Source of the DNA: Bacteroidota bacterium
GTDB taxonomy: Bacteria; Bacteroidota; Bacteroidia; Palsa-965
Reading direction: 5' to 3'
Assembly (NCBI GenBank): GCA_013298545.1
Contig: JAAFIA010000016.1
Location: 1-61,296 of the forward strand
DNA length: 61,296 nt
A program made the position numbers and the translations under genes. The notes beneath the pieces were generated by a model. That model saw only the letters and a list, made by a program, of their open reading frames with translations, was not told the origin of the DNA and did not search any database. Below, in pieces: positions 1 through 9,130 of this stretch (position 1 is its first letter; each line of letters opens with the position of its first letter).

Positions 1-3000
1 ATTATGACAGGTGGCGATATGTGGTGGGATCTCACAAACGCACAATACGAAGTCCCTAAGGGCGGAGGTGCGCACTCCATTTTTGCGGGTGCACTCTGGA
101 TCGGCGGACTTGATGCGGGTGGACAGCTTAAAGTTGCTGCCATGACGTATCGTCAAACAGGTAATGACTTCTGGCCAGGACCACTCGATACAACAACCGT
201 ATCTATTGATGGATCTGTTTGTACACAGTACGACAAGCACTTCAAAATTACACGTCAAGAAGTAGCCGATTGGGTTTCTGGTGCAAATGCAACAATGCCA
301 CTTTCAGTGCTCAACTGGCCTGGTAACGGCGACCAATCACTCGGTCAAGGACGCTACCTCGCTCCTTTTGTCGATGTTGATGGTGATGGTGTTTACAATC
401 CATTTGCAGGTGATTATCCTGCTTATGATTTGACAGGTACACTCGGATGTTCTAAATTCCAGTTGTTCGGTGACCAAACACTCTGGTGGGTGTTCAACGA
501 TAAAGGAAACGTACACTCTGAATCGGGTGCTGCCGCTATCGGTCTTGAAATTCAAGCGCAAGCGTTTGCTTTTGCTACAAACGACGAGATCAACAACATG
601 ACTTTCTATACCTACAAAGTCATCAACCGTTCAACGGTTGGTTTGAATGATACATACATCGGACAATGGACTGATTCTGACCTTGGCGATGCTTTTGATG
701 ATTATGTTGGTTGCGACGTCAAACGTGGTTTAGGTTATACCTACAACGGTCGTGCTAACGATGGTGGTAATGCTGTGCCTTCTCCAGGAACGTATGGTGC
801 TAATCCTCCGGCATTGGGTATGGACTTCTTCGAAGGACCATTGGCTGATCCAGGTGATGGTATTGACAATGACCGTGATTCAACTACAGACGAACCTAAC
901 GAACAAATCATCATGTCGAAGTTCGTTTATTATGACAACAACTTTACTGTTCGTGGTAACCCTGAAAACGCTACCCATTTCTACAATTACCTTACCGGTT
1001 TCTGGAAAGACGGATCGCCACTTACTTATGGTGGTAATGCTTATGGCGGATCTACGCCTTGCGATTTCATGTTCCCTGGTGATTCCGATCCTTATGGTTG
1101 GGGCACTAACGGTATTCCTCAGGCTTTCTGGGATGAGGTTACTGCTGGCAACACCTACAACGACCGTCGTATTTTCCAATCAGCAGGTCCTATTACCCTT
1201 CAACCAGGTGCTGTAAACTACATTACCGTTGGTGCTGTTTGGGCACGTGCAAGTAACGGTGGCCCTACAGCTTCTGTAGATCTGTTGCGTACTGTTGATG
1301 ATAAAGCACAAAGCTTGTTCAACAACTGTTTCCGCACACTCGATGGCCCAGATGCGCCAGATGTTACGATTCAAGAATTGGATAAAGAATTGGTTATTTA
1401 TTTCACCAATGCTCCAAACTCAAACAACTACCTCGAAGGTTATGAAGCAACAGATCCAAACATCGTTTACCAAAACGTTGATGCTACATACAACTTCGAA
1501 GGATACCAACTCTTCCAATTAGCCAATGCTTCTGTTTCTGCATCTGATGTTTATGATCCAGACAAAGCCCGTTTGGTTGCACAATGCGACTTGCGTAATG
1601 GTGTTGCACAATTGGTAAACCTCGACTTCGATCAGTCGTTAAACACAACCGTTCCAACAGACATGACCATCGATGCAAACGACAATGGTATTTCACATTC
1701 GTTTAGCCTCAAAGAAGATGCGTTTGCTACCGGAAACCGTCAGATGGTTAACCATAAAACGTATTATTACCTTGCACTTGCTTATGCATACAACAACTAT
1801 ATTCCGTATGCACCAGTAACGTACGACCCCCTTAACCCGCTTGTTCCTTCAAACATCGGACAAAAATTCCCTTACAAAGCAGGTCGTCGTAATATCAAAG
1901 TTGCTGCTGGTATTCCACACATCACCAGCCCTGAAGCAAGCGGAACAAACCAACAATCGTCTTACGGCATGGGTCCCAAAATTACCCGTGTTGAAGGAAC
2001 TGGAACAGGTACAAACGTCATTGATCTCACAGAAGGATCACTCAATGCGATTATGGCTGCAACAACCGTTAACAATGGTGGAAATAGTCGTGTTGACGAA
2101 ATCACCTACGAAAATGGCCGTGGCCCAGTTAACGTTAAAGTTGTTGATCCACTCAATGTTCCAGAAGGCGACTTCCAAATTGCATTGACTGGTAATCCTT
2201 ACAACGCTTATACCGTTAGCGCAAACACAACTTGGGTGTTGACACAAACTTCACCTCAATCGCGTAGCTGGTCTTCTGAACGTTCTATTCAGGTGCTCAA
2301 TGAACAAATTATTCCAGAACTCGGTCTTTCTGTTTCCATCACACAGATTGGTTATCCTGGTGTTCTGAATAATCCTGACAAAAACGGTTATTTAGAATCA
2401 ACATTACAGTTTGCAGATCCTACCAAAGACTGGCTCTCTGGTGTTTCTGACGACGATAGCAATTCAGAATCTAACTGGTTGCGCGCTGGAACAGTAGCAG
2501 CATCTGGCTCTGGCCCATGCGATGCTGCATTCAACGACTACAAAGCTGGTGGCGATTTCATCGACCCAGATGGCGAATTTGAAAAACTCATTTCAGGAAC
2601 ATGGGGGCCTTATCGCCTTTGCTCTAGAACAACAAGTTCAAGTGTAGTTTGCTACTCAACTGGTCCAGCTTGGGACAACGCGCCTTCACAGGCTGCAAAC
2701 AGCATGAACAATTTGGCAAACGTGGATATCGTTCTTACCAACGATAAATCAAAATGGACACGTTGTATTGTTCTTGAAACTGGTCCAAATGCGACCTTGA
2801 ACCAATCAAGCCGTGCTCCATTCTTACTGCGTGCTTCGCCATCTGTTGACAAAGAAGGCAACGTTAACCAAAGCTACGATTATCCAAATGGCATGAGTTG
2901 GTTCCCTGGTTATGCAATCAATGTTGAAACCGGAGAACGCCTCAATATGGCTTTCGGCGAAAACTCAGCTTTAGCTGCTGAACGTGGTCGCGATATGAAA

Positions 3001-3813
3001 TGGAATCCAACAGCTAACGAACGTACTCAATTCTTTGAGCCGCTCTTTGGTGGTATGCACTATGTTTATGTTTTCGGACACAATGGTAATGCCCGTTATG
3101 GAGCAACACCAGCCGATCTAGCCAACAAACTGAAAGACGTTCCAGCTTATGATGAATGCAAAGTCATTGCTGATATCATGAATTCTTCTTCTGCTGCAAC
3201 AGAACGTGGCGAAATTTTCCGCGATGCGATGTGGGTCAACATTCCAATGCTTGATGAAGAATTTACAAACTGGAATTTTGACTATGCTGGAGGATCTGTT
3301 TTCCCAACAGATGCTAAAATCCGTTTGCGTGTTGCTAAACCTTACGAGCGATTCTACACAGGTGTAGCTGGTGGTTCTCCAACACCTTTAGCAACTGACT
3401 CCGCTGCTGCTCCACAAAACGCAAACAACCCGATGTATAAATTCAATACGAGCGATTTGCGTGTATTGACAAACAACAACGAGTCAGCTGTGAATGCACT
3501 CGATCTGATCAACGTAGTTCCCAACCCGTACTACGCATACTCAGGTTATGAGAAGAATCAATTCGACAACCGCATCAAGTTTACCAACCTTCCTGAGAAA
3601 TGCACCATTCGCATTTACACCGTAAGCGGTACGCAAGTGCGTAAGTACACGAAAGATTCACCAATCACGTCACTTGACTGGGATTTGAAAAATCAGGCCG
3701 GTATTCCTGTTGCGAGCGGTCTTTACATCATTCACGTTGATGTACCAGGCGTAGGAGAGAAAATTCTCAAATGGTTTGGTGTCATGCGTCCAATCGATTT
3801 GGACTCTTACTAA
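1..3813 (+). CDS. Large exported T9SS cargo protein, 5'-truncated by window edge
   Basis: The reading frame is open from the first base, so the true start and signal peptide lie outside the window; the ATG at base 4 is probably internal. About 1270 residues are visible. They include Ca-binding-like DxDxDG motifs near residues 123-129 (DVDGDG) and 281-290, and many aromatic and Asn/Gly-rich beta-type stretches. The last ~90 residues form a T9SS type A-like sorting domain: a VVPNPYYAY start, a strand with IRIYTVSGTQVR, then ASGLYIIHVDVPG and a short tail. Such proteins cross the outer membrane through T9SS and are anchored or released. No enzymatic domain was recognised. A PorV/PorQ-type barrel gene follows 52 bp downstream, so the two may be cotranscribed. 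Confidence 0.85.
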   Translation: MMTGGDMWWDLTNAQYEVPKGGGAHSIFAGALWIGGLDAGGQLKVAAMTYRQTGNDFWPGPLDTTTVSIDGSVCTQYDKHFKITRQEVADWVSGANATMPLSVLNWPGNGDQSLGQGRYLAPFVDVDGDGVYNPFAGDYPAYDLTGTLGCSKFQLFGDQTLWWVFNDKGNVHSESGAAAIGLEIQAQAFAFATNDEINNMTFYTYKVINRSTVGLNDTYIGQWTDSDLGDAFDDYVGCDVKRGLGYTYNGRANDGGNAVPSPGTYGANPPALGMDFFEGPLADPGDGIDNDRDSTTDEPNEQIIMSKFVYYDNNFTVRGNPENATHFYNYLTGFWKDGSPLTYGGNAYGGSTPCDFMFPGDSDPYGWGTNGIPQAFWDEVTAGNTYNDRRIFQSAGPITLQPGAVNYITVGAVWARASNGGPTASVDLLRTVDDKAQSLFNNCFRTLDGPDAPDVTIQELDKELVIYFTNAPNSNNYLEGYEATDPNIVYQNVDATYNFEGYQLFQLANASVSASDVYDPDKARLVAQCDLRNGVAQLVNLDFDQSLNTTVPTDMTIDANDNGISHSFSLKEDAFATGNRQMVNHKTYYYLALAYAYNNYIPYAPVTYDPLNPLVPSNIGQKFPYKAGRRNIKVAAGIPHITSPEASGTNQQSSYGMGPKITRVEGTGTGTNVIDLTEGSLNAIMAATTVNNGGNSRVDEITYENGRGPVNVKVVDPLNVPEGDFQIALTGNPYNAYTVSANTTWVLTQTSPQSRSWSSERSIQVLNEQIIPELGLSVSITQIGYPGVLNNPDKNGYLESTLQFADPTKDWLSGVSDDDSNSESNWLRAGTVAASGSGPCDAAFNDYKAGGDFIDPDGEFEKLISGTWGPYRLCSRTTSSSVVCYSTGPAWDNAPSQAANSMNNLANVDIVLTNDKSKWTRCIVLETGPNATLNQSSRAPFLLRASPSVDKEGNVNQSYDYPNGMSWFPGYAINVETGERLNMAFGENSALAAERGRDMKWNPTANERTQFFEPLFGGMHYVYVFGHNGNARYGATPADLANKLKDVPAYDECKVIADIMNSSSAATERGEIFRDAMWVNIPMLDEEFTNWNFDYAGGSVFPTDAKIRLRVAKPYERFYTGVAGGSPTPLATDSAAAPQNANNPMYKFNTSDLRVLTNNNESAVNALDLINVVPNPYYAYSGYEKNQFDNRIKFTNLPEKCTIRIYTVSGTQVRKYTKDSPITSLDWDLKNQAGIPVASGLYIIHVDVPGVGEKILKWFGVMRPIDLDSY

Positions 3814-3865
3814 ACCCGATTAGCGCACGAAGATTACCAATGCAACCTTTACACGAAACAGTATT

Positions 3866-4939
3866 ATGAAAACACAGCATAAATTTCTGACACTCGCCCT
3901 CACAGCAGGAATGCTCGCGGGTGCATCTCTCCCGATGCTGGCAGGCAATGAAGACCGTACCGGACAAGCTGGTGCTTCCGAATTGCTTATCAACCCTTGG
4001 GCGCGTAGCTCAGGATGGGCAGGAGCAAACGGTTCTACTGCTCGCGGACTCGAAGCCATGTACCTCAACGTTGCAGGTACTGCTCATACCAAGCGTACCG
4101 AACTTCTGTTCAGCCATACCAATTGGCTTGGCGGCACAGGAATTACCATCAACTCGTTTGGTTTTACACAACGCGTTGGCGAAACTGGAGCTATTGGCCT
4201 TGGCGTGATGTCTATGGACTTCGGTGATATTCCAATCACAACAGTTGATCTTCCTGAAGGTGGTATCGGAACATTTTCTCCGAAATTCACCAACATCGGA
4301 ATCTCGTATGCAAAAGGATTCTCTGAAAATATCTTTGGTGGTATGACCCTCAAAGTAATTTCTGAATCTATTGCCGACGTCGCTGCTCGTGGCGTTGCGC
4401 TTGATGCAGGTATCCAATACGTAACCGGTAAATACGAAAACGTACACTTTGGTTTATCGTTGAAAAACGTAGGACCGCGTATGCGTTTTAGTGGTGATGG
4501 TTTGACCTTCCGTGGCAACGCGCCTCAAGGCAATTACTCACTCACTGTTGCACAACGTTCTGCAGATTTCGATTTGCCTACATTGATCAACATCGGTGGC
4601 GCTTATGATTTCTATTTTGCAAAAGATAGCGCGTCGTTGAAAAATCATCGCGTTACGATTGCTGGTAATTTCGTTTCCAATTCATTCACCAACGACCAGT
4701 TTTTAGTTGGTGTGGAATATGCATGGCGCTCCATGGTTATGGTGCGTGCTGGTTACGATTACCAACAAGGTATCACCAACGCCGATGAACGCACGACAGC
4801 CTTTACAGGACCAACTGCTGGTGTTTCGATCGAACTTCCTTTTGGCGAAAAGAAATCTACTTTTGCTGTTGATTACTCGTACCGCGCTACAAACCCATTC
4901 AATGGTGTTCATAGCTTTGGTGCACGTATCAACCTCTAA
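3866..4939 (+). CDS. PorV/PorQ-family outer-membrane beta-barrel protein
   Basis: A protein of 357 aa with a signal peptide (about residues 1-27, ending near MLAGN). A PorV/PorQ-like N-terminal signature follows: NPWARSSGWAGANGSTARG, then LEAMYLNVAG at about residues 43-72, equivalent to the 'GARALGMGGA...A..WNPAG' segment of the family. The rest alternates aromatic and Gly residues as in beta-barrel strands and ends in a strand-like FGARINL. PorV acts as an outer-membrane shuttle for T9SS cargo, and PorQ-like paralogues are common. Its position directly behind a giant T9SS cargo gene suggests a cargo-specific partner. Family assignment rests on pattern only; which paralogue it is cannot be settled here. 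Confidence 0.75.
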   Translation: MKTQHKFLTLALTAGMLAGASLPMLAGNEDRTGQAGASELLINPWARSSGWAGANGSTARGLEAMYLNVAGTAHTKRTELLFSHTNWLGGTGITINSFGFTQRVGETGAIGLGVMSMDFGDIPITTVDLPEGGIGTFSPKFTNIGISYAKGFSENIFGGMTLKVISESIADVAARGVALDAGIQYVTGKYENVHFGLSLKNVGPRMRFSGDGLTFRGNAPQGNYSLTVAQRSADFDLPTLINIGGAYDFYFAKDSASLKNHRVTIAGNFVSNSFTNDQFLVGVEYAWRSMVMVRAGYDYQQGITNADERTTAFTGPTAGVSIELPFGEKKSTFAVDYSYRATNPFNGVHSFGARINL

Positions 4940-4944
4940 GGTAC

Positions 4945-4974
4945 TTGCCTAATAGGAATAAATTAATAACTTTG
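4945..4974 (+). promoter_or_regulatory. Bacteroidota-type promoter-like element upstream of greA
   Basis: TTG (4945-4947), 19 bp, then TAACTTTG (4967-4974) match the Bacteroidota consensus TTTG-N19-TAnnTTTG. Oddly, the terminator-like hairpin at 4984-5010 begins about where transcription would start. Confidence 0.45.
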
Positions 4975-4983
4975 CTTAAACAA

Positions 4984-5015
4984 GAGAGTCCCGGTTTTGC
5001 CGGGATTCTCTTTCT
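4984..5015 (+). terminator. Rho-independent terminator after PorV-like gene
   Basis: GAGAGTCCCGG (4984-4994) pairs with CCGGGATTCTC (5000-5010), with one G-T pair, and is followed by a T-rich run. It lies 45 bp after the barrel-gene stop and before greA. Confidence 0.8.
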
Positions 5016-5046
5016 GTTTTAAGTTACACATCTCCATTTTACTACC

Positions 5047-5520
5047 ATGAGTCAAGTTACCTATGTTACTGAAGAAGGATTGAAGAAACTCAAAGAAGAG
5101 TTGCACTTCCTGAAAACGAAAGAACGTTCAAGCATCTCCAAGCAAATTGCCGAAGCACGCGACAAAGGCGACCTGTCTGAAAATGCCGAATACGATGCCG
5201 CAAAAGAAGCACAAGGTTTGCTCGAACTCAAGATCTCGAAACTCGAAGAAGTTGTTAGTACGGCTCGTATTGTGGACGAAACACAGATGGATATTTCCAA
5301 GGTTATGATTTTGACTAAAGTAACCATCAAGAATGTCAAGAATAACCAAAAAATGACTTATCAGTTGGTTCCTGAAAACGAAGCCGATCTGAAAGCCGCT
5401 AAAATTTCCATCAATTCACCCATTGCCAAAGGATTAATGGGCAAAAAAGTAGGCGAACTAGTTGATGTTATTGTTCCTTCCGGTATTGTAAAATTTGAAA
5501 TCATCGAAATTTCGCGCTAA
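5047..5520 (+). CDS. greA: Transcription elongation factor GreA
   Basis: At 157 aa this is the normal GreA length. Residues 1-75 form the antiparallel coiled-coil that enters the RNA polymerase secondary channel, with the conserved ARDKGDLSENAEY segment at about residues 37-50, whose acidic tip residues help stimulate transcript cleavage. Residues 80-157 form the FKBP-like C-terminal domain, including SPIAKGLMGKKVGE. It rescues backtracked RNA polymerase in the cytoplasm. The stop codon overlaps the ATG of the following HIT gene by one base (TAATG), indicating translational coupling. Confidence 0.97.
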   Translation: MSQVTYVTEEGLKKLKEELHFLKTKERSSISKQIAEARDKGDLSENAEYDAAKEAQGLLELKISKLEEVVSTARIVDETQMDISKVMILTKVTIKNVKNNQKMTYQLVPENEADLKAAKISINSPIAKGLMGKKVGELVDVIVPSGIVKFEIIEISR

Positions 5521-5924
5521 TGCCAAGCATCTTTTCTCGCATTGTTACGGGCGAAATCCCTTCGCATAAAGTCGCGGAAACAGCCAATTGCATGGCTTTT
5601 TTAGATGTTTTTCCCTTGGTCGAAGGACATGTGCTTGTGATCCCTAAAAAAGAAGTCGATCACCTCTTTGATCTTGATGAAGAAACCTACATCGAATTAC
5701 AACTTTTTGCACGTCGTGTAGGCAAAGCTGTCCGCAATGCCATTCCGTGCAAGCGTGTGGGTGTCGCTGTAATCGGATTGGAAGTGCCACATGCGCACAT
5801 CCATCTTGTACCGATGAATCAAATTGGCGACATTAATTTCACCCGCGAAAAAATGAAACCAACGCCATCCGAATTGACGCAAGTGGCACAACGCATCAGC
5901 GAAGCATTTTTAGCTTTGGGATAA
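5520..5924 (+). CDS. HIT-family nucleotide hydrolase/transferase
   Basis: A protein of 134 aa. The histidine-triad motif HAHIHLV sits at residues 91-97, and the N-terminal segment IFSRIVTGEIPSHKV is typical of the HINT/Hit branch. These cytoplasmic enzymes hydrolyse AMP-linked substrates such as adenosine phosphoramidates. It overlaps greA by one base in the TAATG arrangement, a common pairing in Bacteroidota, and is followed 28 bp later by an intrinsic terminator that closes the two-gene operon. The exact substrate cannot be assigned from sequence. Confidence 0.93.
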   Translation: MPSIFSRIVTGEIPSHKVAETANCMAFLDVFPLVEGHVLVIPKKEVDHLFDLDEETYIELQLFARRVGKAVRNAIPCKRVGVAVIGLEVPHAHIHLVPMNQIGDINFTREKMKPTPSELTQVAQRISEAFLALG

Positions 5925-5952
5925 TTCAGGAATTTTTTTTTTATGAAAATCG

Positions 5953-5990
5953 AAACCGCTAACTTTTTGATGGCGGTTTTTATTTTTTAT
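5953..5990 (+). terminator. Intrinsic terminator of greA-HIT operon
   Basis: AAACCGC (5953-5959) pairs with GCGGTTT (5973-5979), followed by TTTATTTTTTAT. Confidence 0.8.
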
Positions 5991-6072
5991 ACACCACGAC
6001 TTTCTTAACGATTGCATGTAAATTTGAAATGCAAAAGAAGTAAATAACAATACTGCTATAAGCCATCAAAAA

Positions 6073-6621
6073 GTGCAAAACTATTTTAGATTTATTGTCT
6101 TAATCAGCTTCGTATGTGCATTCCTTTCATGCGATAACAATGCGCAATCAACCTTCTCAAAAACACAACATGCCAACGATTCAGTAACGATTCAGGCTGG
6201 AGAAAAATGGTTGAAAGAAAATATCGAAAACTTTTTTAATCACGACGACCAATTCGCAAAAGGCTTTGCGTTCTTGTGTACCAAGCCATATACCGAATTT
6301 AAAACAGATGCCATAAATGTCGATCTCGACGGCGGCATGACCGAAGCAGAGTTGAAATCAAAATGGGGGAGAAGGTATTCGCAGTATGCCGGAATTGGAG
6401 ACGGATTCATGATTGCCGGAACAGACTTCGGAAAGATAGAAGTAACGAAATGTGAATTTAAGAACATCACAGAAATGGGTTATTTCCTTTACGACGTTTT
6501 ACTAGTTGATAAAACATATAATTCCAAATTCACCCGACAAGTAGTATTGGTCAAAAATGGCGATGCTTTTTTAATTGACGATGTGCTTGAAATTGAAAAT
6601 AAATTTGAACAAGAAAAATGA
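6073..6621 (+). CDS. Hypothetical lipoprotein
   Basis: A protein of 182 aa starting at GTG, chosen because the hydrophobic signal begins immediately after it. The signal ends in AFLSC (Cys at about residue 20), a lipobox, so an envelope lipoprotein is predicted. The mature part has an acidic DVDLDGG-like segment (about residues 78-84) and a KxGDAFLIDDV-type C-terminus. No family was recognised. Its stop overlaps the ATG of the metallo-beta-lactamase gene (ATGA), so the two form an operon; a functional link is possible but not shown. Confidence 0.75.
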   Translation: MQNYFRFIVLISFVCAFLSCDNNAQSTFSKTQHANDSVTIQAGEKWLKENIENFFNHDDQFAKGFAFLCTKPYTEFKTDAINVDLDGGMTEAELKSKWGRRYSQYAGIGDGFMIAGTDFGKIEVTKCEFKNITEMGYFLYDVLLVDKTYNSKFTRQVVLVKNGDAFLIDDVLEIENKFEQEK

Positions 6622-7373
6622 AGCATGTAATATTTCGATTCATTATACTTGGCGTGAGCATCGCATTTACCCATTGCTCGCCGCCCCAACCGCAAGCATT
6701 CAAGCCCAAGGAAGTGTACAAATCAGATGATTTGATCATTACACAACTTACCGAAAATTCGTTTGAGCATACCTCGTTTAAGCAAACCGATGATTTTGGC
6801 TACGTTCCTTGCAATGGTCTTGTTGTGAGAAATGGAAACGAAACAATTGTCTTCGATACACCCACGAAAGACAAAAGCGCAAACGAATTAATTTACTGGA
6901 TCAACATCGCGCTTCATTGCAAGATCAATGCAGTTATTCCAACCCATTTTCACGACGATTGTTTAGGCGGATTGAACGCATTTCATGCACACGCCATTCC
7001 GTCGTATGCGAATGTCAAAACCATTGAACTGGCTAAAGAAAACAAGATGACCGTTCCACAAAACAGTTTTAGCGATTCATTGATTTTAAGCGTTGGCAAC
7101 GAAACCATTCGCGCTAAATTTTTTGGCGAAGGACACACCAAAGACAATGTGGTAGGCTATTTTCCAAGTGAGCAGGTGATGTTTGGCGGCTGTTTGTTGA
7201 AAACAATAGATGCGAGCAAAGGTTATTTAGGCGATGCCAACGTGGCTGCTTGGTCAAGCACGGTTGAACGCGTTAAAAAAGAACATCCCGATGTGAAAAT
7301 CATTGTTCCCGGACACGGCCCTTATGGAGATCGTAAATTATTGGATTATACGATTGATTTGTTTCGGAAGTGA
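6618..7373 (+). CDS. Subclass B1 metallo-beta-lactamase, lipoprotein form
   Basis: A protein of 251 aa. The signal peptide ends in AFTHC with Cys20 as probable lipid anchor. The zinc site of subclass B1 is complete: H110-x-H112-x-D114 (THFHDDCLGGL), H173 (GEGHTKDN), C192 (GGCLLK) and H233 (VPGHG). The Cys ligand in the second zinc site separates B1 enzymes from ordinary MBL-fold hydrolases. Family knowledge predicts hydrolysis of beta-lactams including carbapenems in the periplasm. The gene is coupled (ATGA) to the upstream lipoprotein gene rather than sitting in a mobile context, so it looks chromosomal and intrinsic. Activity is not proven by sequence. Confidence 0.85.
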   Translation: MKHVIFRFIILGVSIAFTHCSPPQPQAFKPKEVYKSDDLIITQLTENSFEHTSFKQTDDFGYVPCNGLVVRNGNETIVFDTPTKDKSANELIYWINIALHCKINAVIPTHFHDDCLGGLNAFHAHAIPSYANVKTIELAKENKMTVPQNSFSDSLILSVGNETIRAKFFGEGHTKDNVVGYFPSEQVMFGGCLLKTIDASKGYLGDANVAAWSSTVERVKKEHPDVKIIVPGHGPYGDRKLLDYTIDLFRK

Positions 7374-7523
7374 GTGTAATTTTTAGAAGATAATTGTTTT
7401 TGTGCGATTAAAAAAATGTATTAATTTTCACATTGATGAAGTAAAAGAGGATTGTTAATAGTTGTATAGTAATATAAAATCGCTTAATAAAATCGAAAAG
7501 TATTAGCCAAATAATCTAAGGTT

Positions 7524-9047
7524 ATGAAAATTACAGCAATAGGCCTTCGAAATGTTCGAGGATTTCAAGAAATGGCTTTGACTAAAATGTCAGAAGGAAT
7601 AAACGTTTTTATAGGTGCCAATAATGCTGGTAAGTCAACATTGTTGAATGCAGTTTTCTTAATGCAACGGGAAGTGTTGACCAAATCAGATATTACGATT
7701 GGAAGTGCAGAAGGGTTTGTTGAATTATTATATTCAGGGGTGCATACGGTTTCAGTTTTTTCTGTGCTTCGTTATGAGGGAGTATTATTTAATCTTGGGA
7801 TTAAGGATAAAGCTAGTTTTAAAGACAAAAATGAAAGAATGTATCAAGAGTCTACTTTTAGACGTATCCCTGAGATTGAACCCGATAATTTAATCTATCC
7901 ATATTTATCGAAAAGAAAAACAACTAATTATGCTGATAATATTAACGAAGCGAATGCTAATTCCGTATCCGGTAATTTTGAGCAATTATACTCAAAGATT
8001 GATAGGCTGATAACACCTCAGTTTCAACCAGGTAACCGTCAGTATATTGAAGCATGCAAGAATATTTTAGGTTTTGAAGTTTCTACCCTTGCTCTTGGTG
8101 GAGGAAAGAAAGCCGTTTATTTTGTTCATAATTCAGAACACATTCCTCTCACCGCAATGGGAGAGGGTGTTGCCAATATTCTTGGCTTAATTACCGATTT
8201 ATGTGTTGCAGAAGAGAAAATATTTCTCATTGAAGAGCCTGAAAATGACATTCACCCAAAAGCACTTAAAGCATTGATGCGGTTAATTATTGAGAAGTCA
8301 AGTACAAATCAATTTTTTGTTTCGACACATTCGAATATTGTGATGAAATACTTAGGTGGAGTTTCGGGTGCAAAAGTGTTTAACGTTACAAATCAGCGAA
8401 GAGACACTATACGACCAAATTTATTTATTTCGGAAATTAAAGAAGTTTCTCAAAATCCAGAAGAAAGGCGCCAAGTTCTAGAAGACTTGGGCTACGACTT
8501 TTTTGATTTTGATCTGTGGAAAGGTTGGCTATTCTTGGAAGAATCTTCTGCAGAAGTCATAATCAGAGATTATTTAATTGACTGGTTTGTTGAGCCACTA
8601 AAAAATAAAATAAGGACTTTTTCTGCAAATGGAACTGCATCAATCATGTCGAAATTTGAAGATTTTAACAGACTGTTTGTTTTTCTTCACCTAGAGCCGA
8701 CGTATAAAAATAAAGTTTGGGTAGTGATCGATGCTGGAGAAGAAGAAACAGAAATTATAGAAACGATGAAAAGTAAATACATCAAAGCTGGTTGGAACGA
8801 ATCAAATTTTGGTCAGTTCAGTAAACATGATTTTGAAAGTTACTATCCGGATGATTTCCAGTCAAAGGTTGACGCGATTAATAATACTGCGAATAAAAAA
8901 GAAAGAAGACAACTAAAAAAAGAACTTTTAGAAGAGGTAAAACAATGGATTGCTTCCGATGAAGCAGTAGCAAAAGAAAAATTCAAAGAAAGTGCAAAAG
9001 AAGTCATCGATAAACTAAAACAAATTAGCAAAGAGATTAATTCATAA
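7524..9047 (+). CDS. OLD-family AAA ATPase with TOPRIM-like C-terminus
   Basis: A protein of 507 aa. Walker A GANNAGKST lies at residues 31-39 after the typical ITAIGLRNVRGF start. Walker B with the ABC/SMC-type acidic pair, IFLIEEPENDIHP, lies near residue 235, followed by a STHS switch motif. The C-terminal third has a TOPRIM-like pattern: LFLEESSAEV near residue 336 and VVIDAGEEE near 397, where the canonical DxD is changed to DxG. OLD proteins are ATP-controlled nucleases, often antiphage. No UvrD-like helicase follows, so this is not a Gabija pair; it resembles a single-gene class 1 OLD. The surrounding sequence looks A+T-rich (not computed). Confidence 0.8.
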   Translation: MKITAIGLRNVRGFQEMALTKMSEGINVFIGANNAGKSTLLNAVFLMQREVLTKSDITIGSAEGFVELLYSGVHTVSVFSVLRYEGVLFNLGIKDKASFKDKNERMYQESTFRRIPEIEPDNLIYPYLSKRKTTNYADNINEANANSVSGNFEQLYSKIDRLITPQFQPGNRQYIEACKNILGFEVSTLALGGGKKAVYFVHNSEHIPLTAMGEGVANILGLITDLCVAEEKIFLIEEPENDIHPKALKALMRLIIEKSSTNQFFVSTHSNIVMKYLGGVSGAKVFNVTNQRRDTIRPNLFISEIKEVSQNPEERRQVLEDLGYDFFDFDLWKGWLFLEESSAEVIIRDYLIDWFVEPLKNKIRTFSANGTASIMSKFEDFNRLFVFLHLEPTYKNKVWVVIDAGEEETEIIETMKSKYIKAGWNESNFGQFSKHDFESYYPDDFQSKVDAINNTANKKERRQLKKELLEEVKQWIASDEAVAKEKFKESAKEVIDKLKQISKEINS

Positions 9048-9076
9048 GGAGATCGAGGGGAGTACGCACGCCCATA

Positions 9077-9106
9077 TTGCCAGTTCCCCAAAATACCCTA
9101 TTTTTG
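9077..9106 (+). promoter_or_regulatory. Bacteroidota promoter for SBBP/T9SS protein gene
   Basis: TTG (9077-9079), 19 bp, then TATTTTTG (9099-9106), with the ATG at 9131. This is a near-consensus TTTG-N19-TAnnTTTG element. Confidence 0.6.
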
Positions 9107-9130
9107 ATAAGGCAAACCTTATTCCCCTGT

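Noticed and set aside
4010-4518. Two long antisense frames inside the PorV-like gene
   Set aside because: They mirror the codon structure of the sense gene, have no signal or family features, and no promoter faces them.
7524-9047. Gabija defence pair (GajA/GajB)
   Set aside because: The OLD-type gene is not followed by a UvrD-like helicase; the next gene is a T9SS cargo protein.
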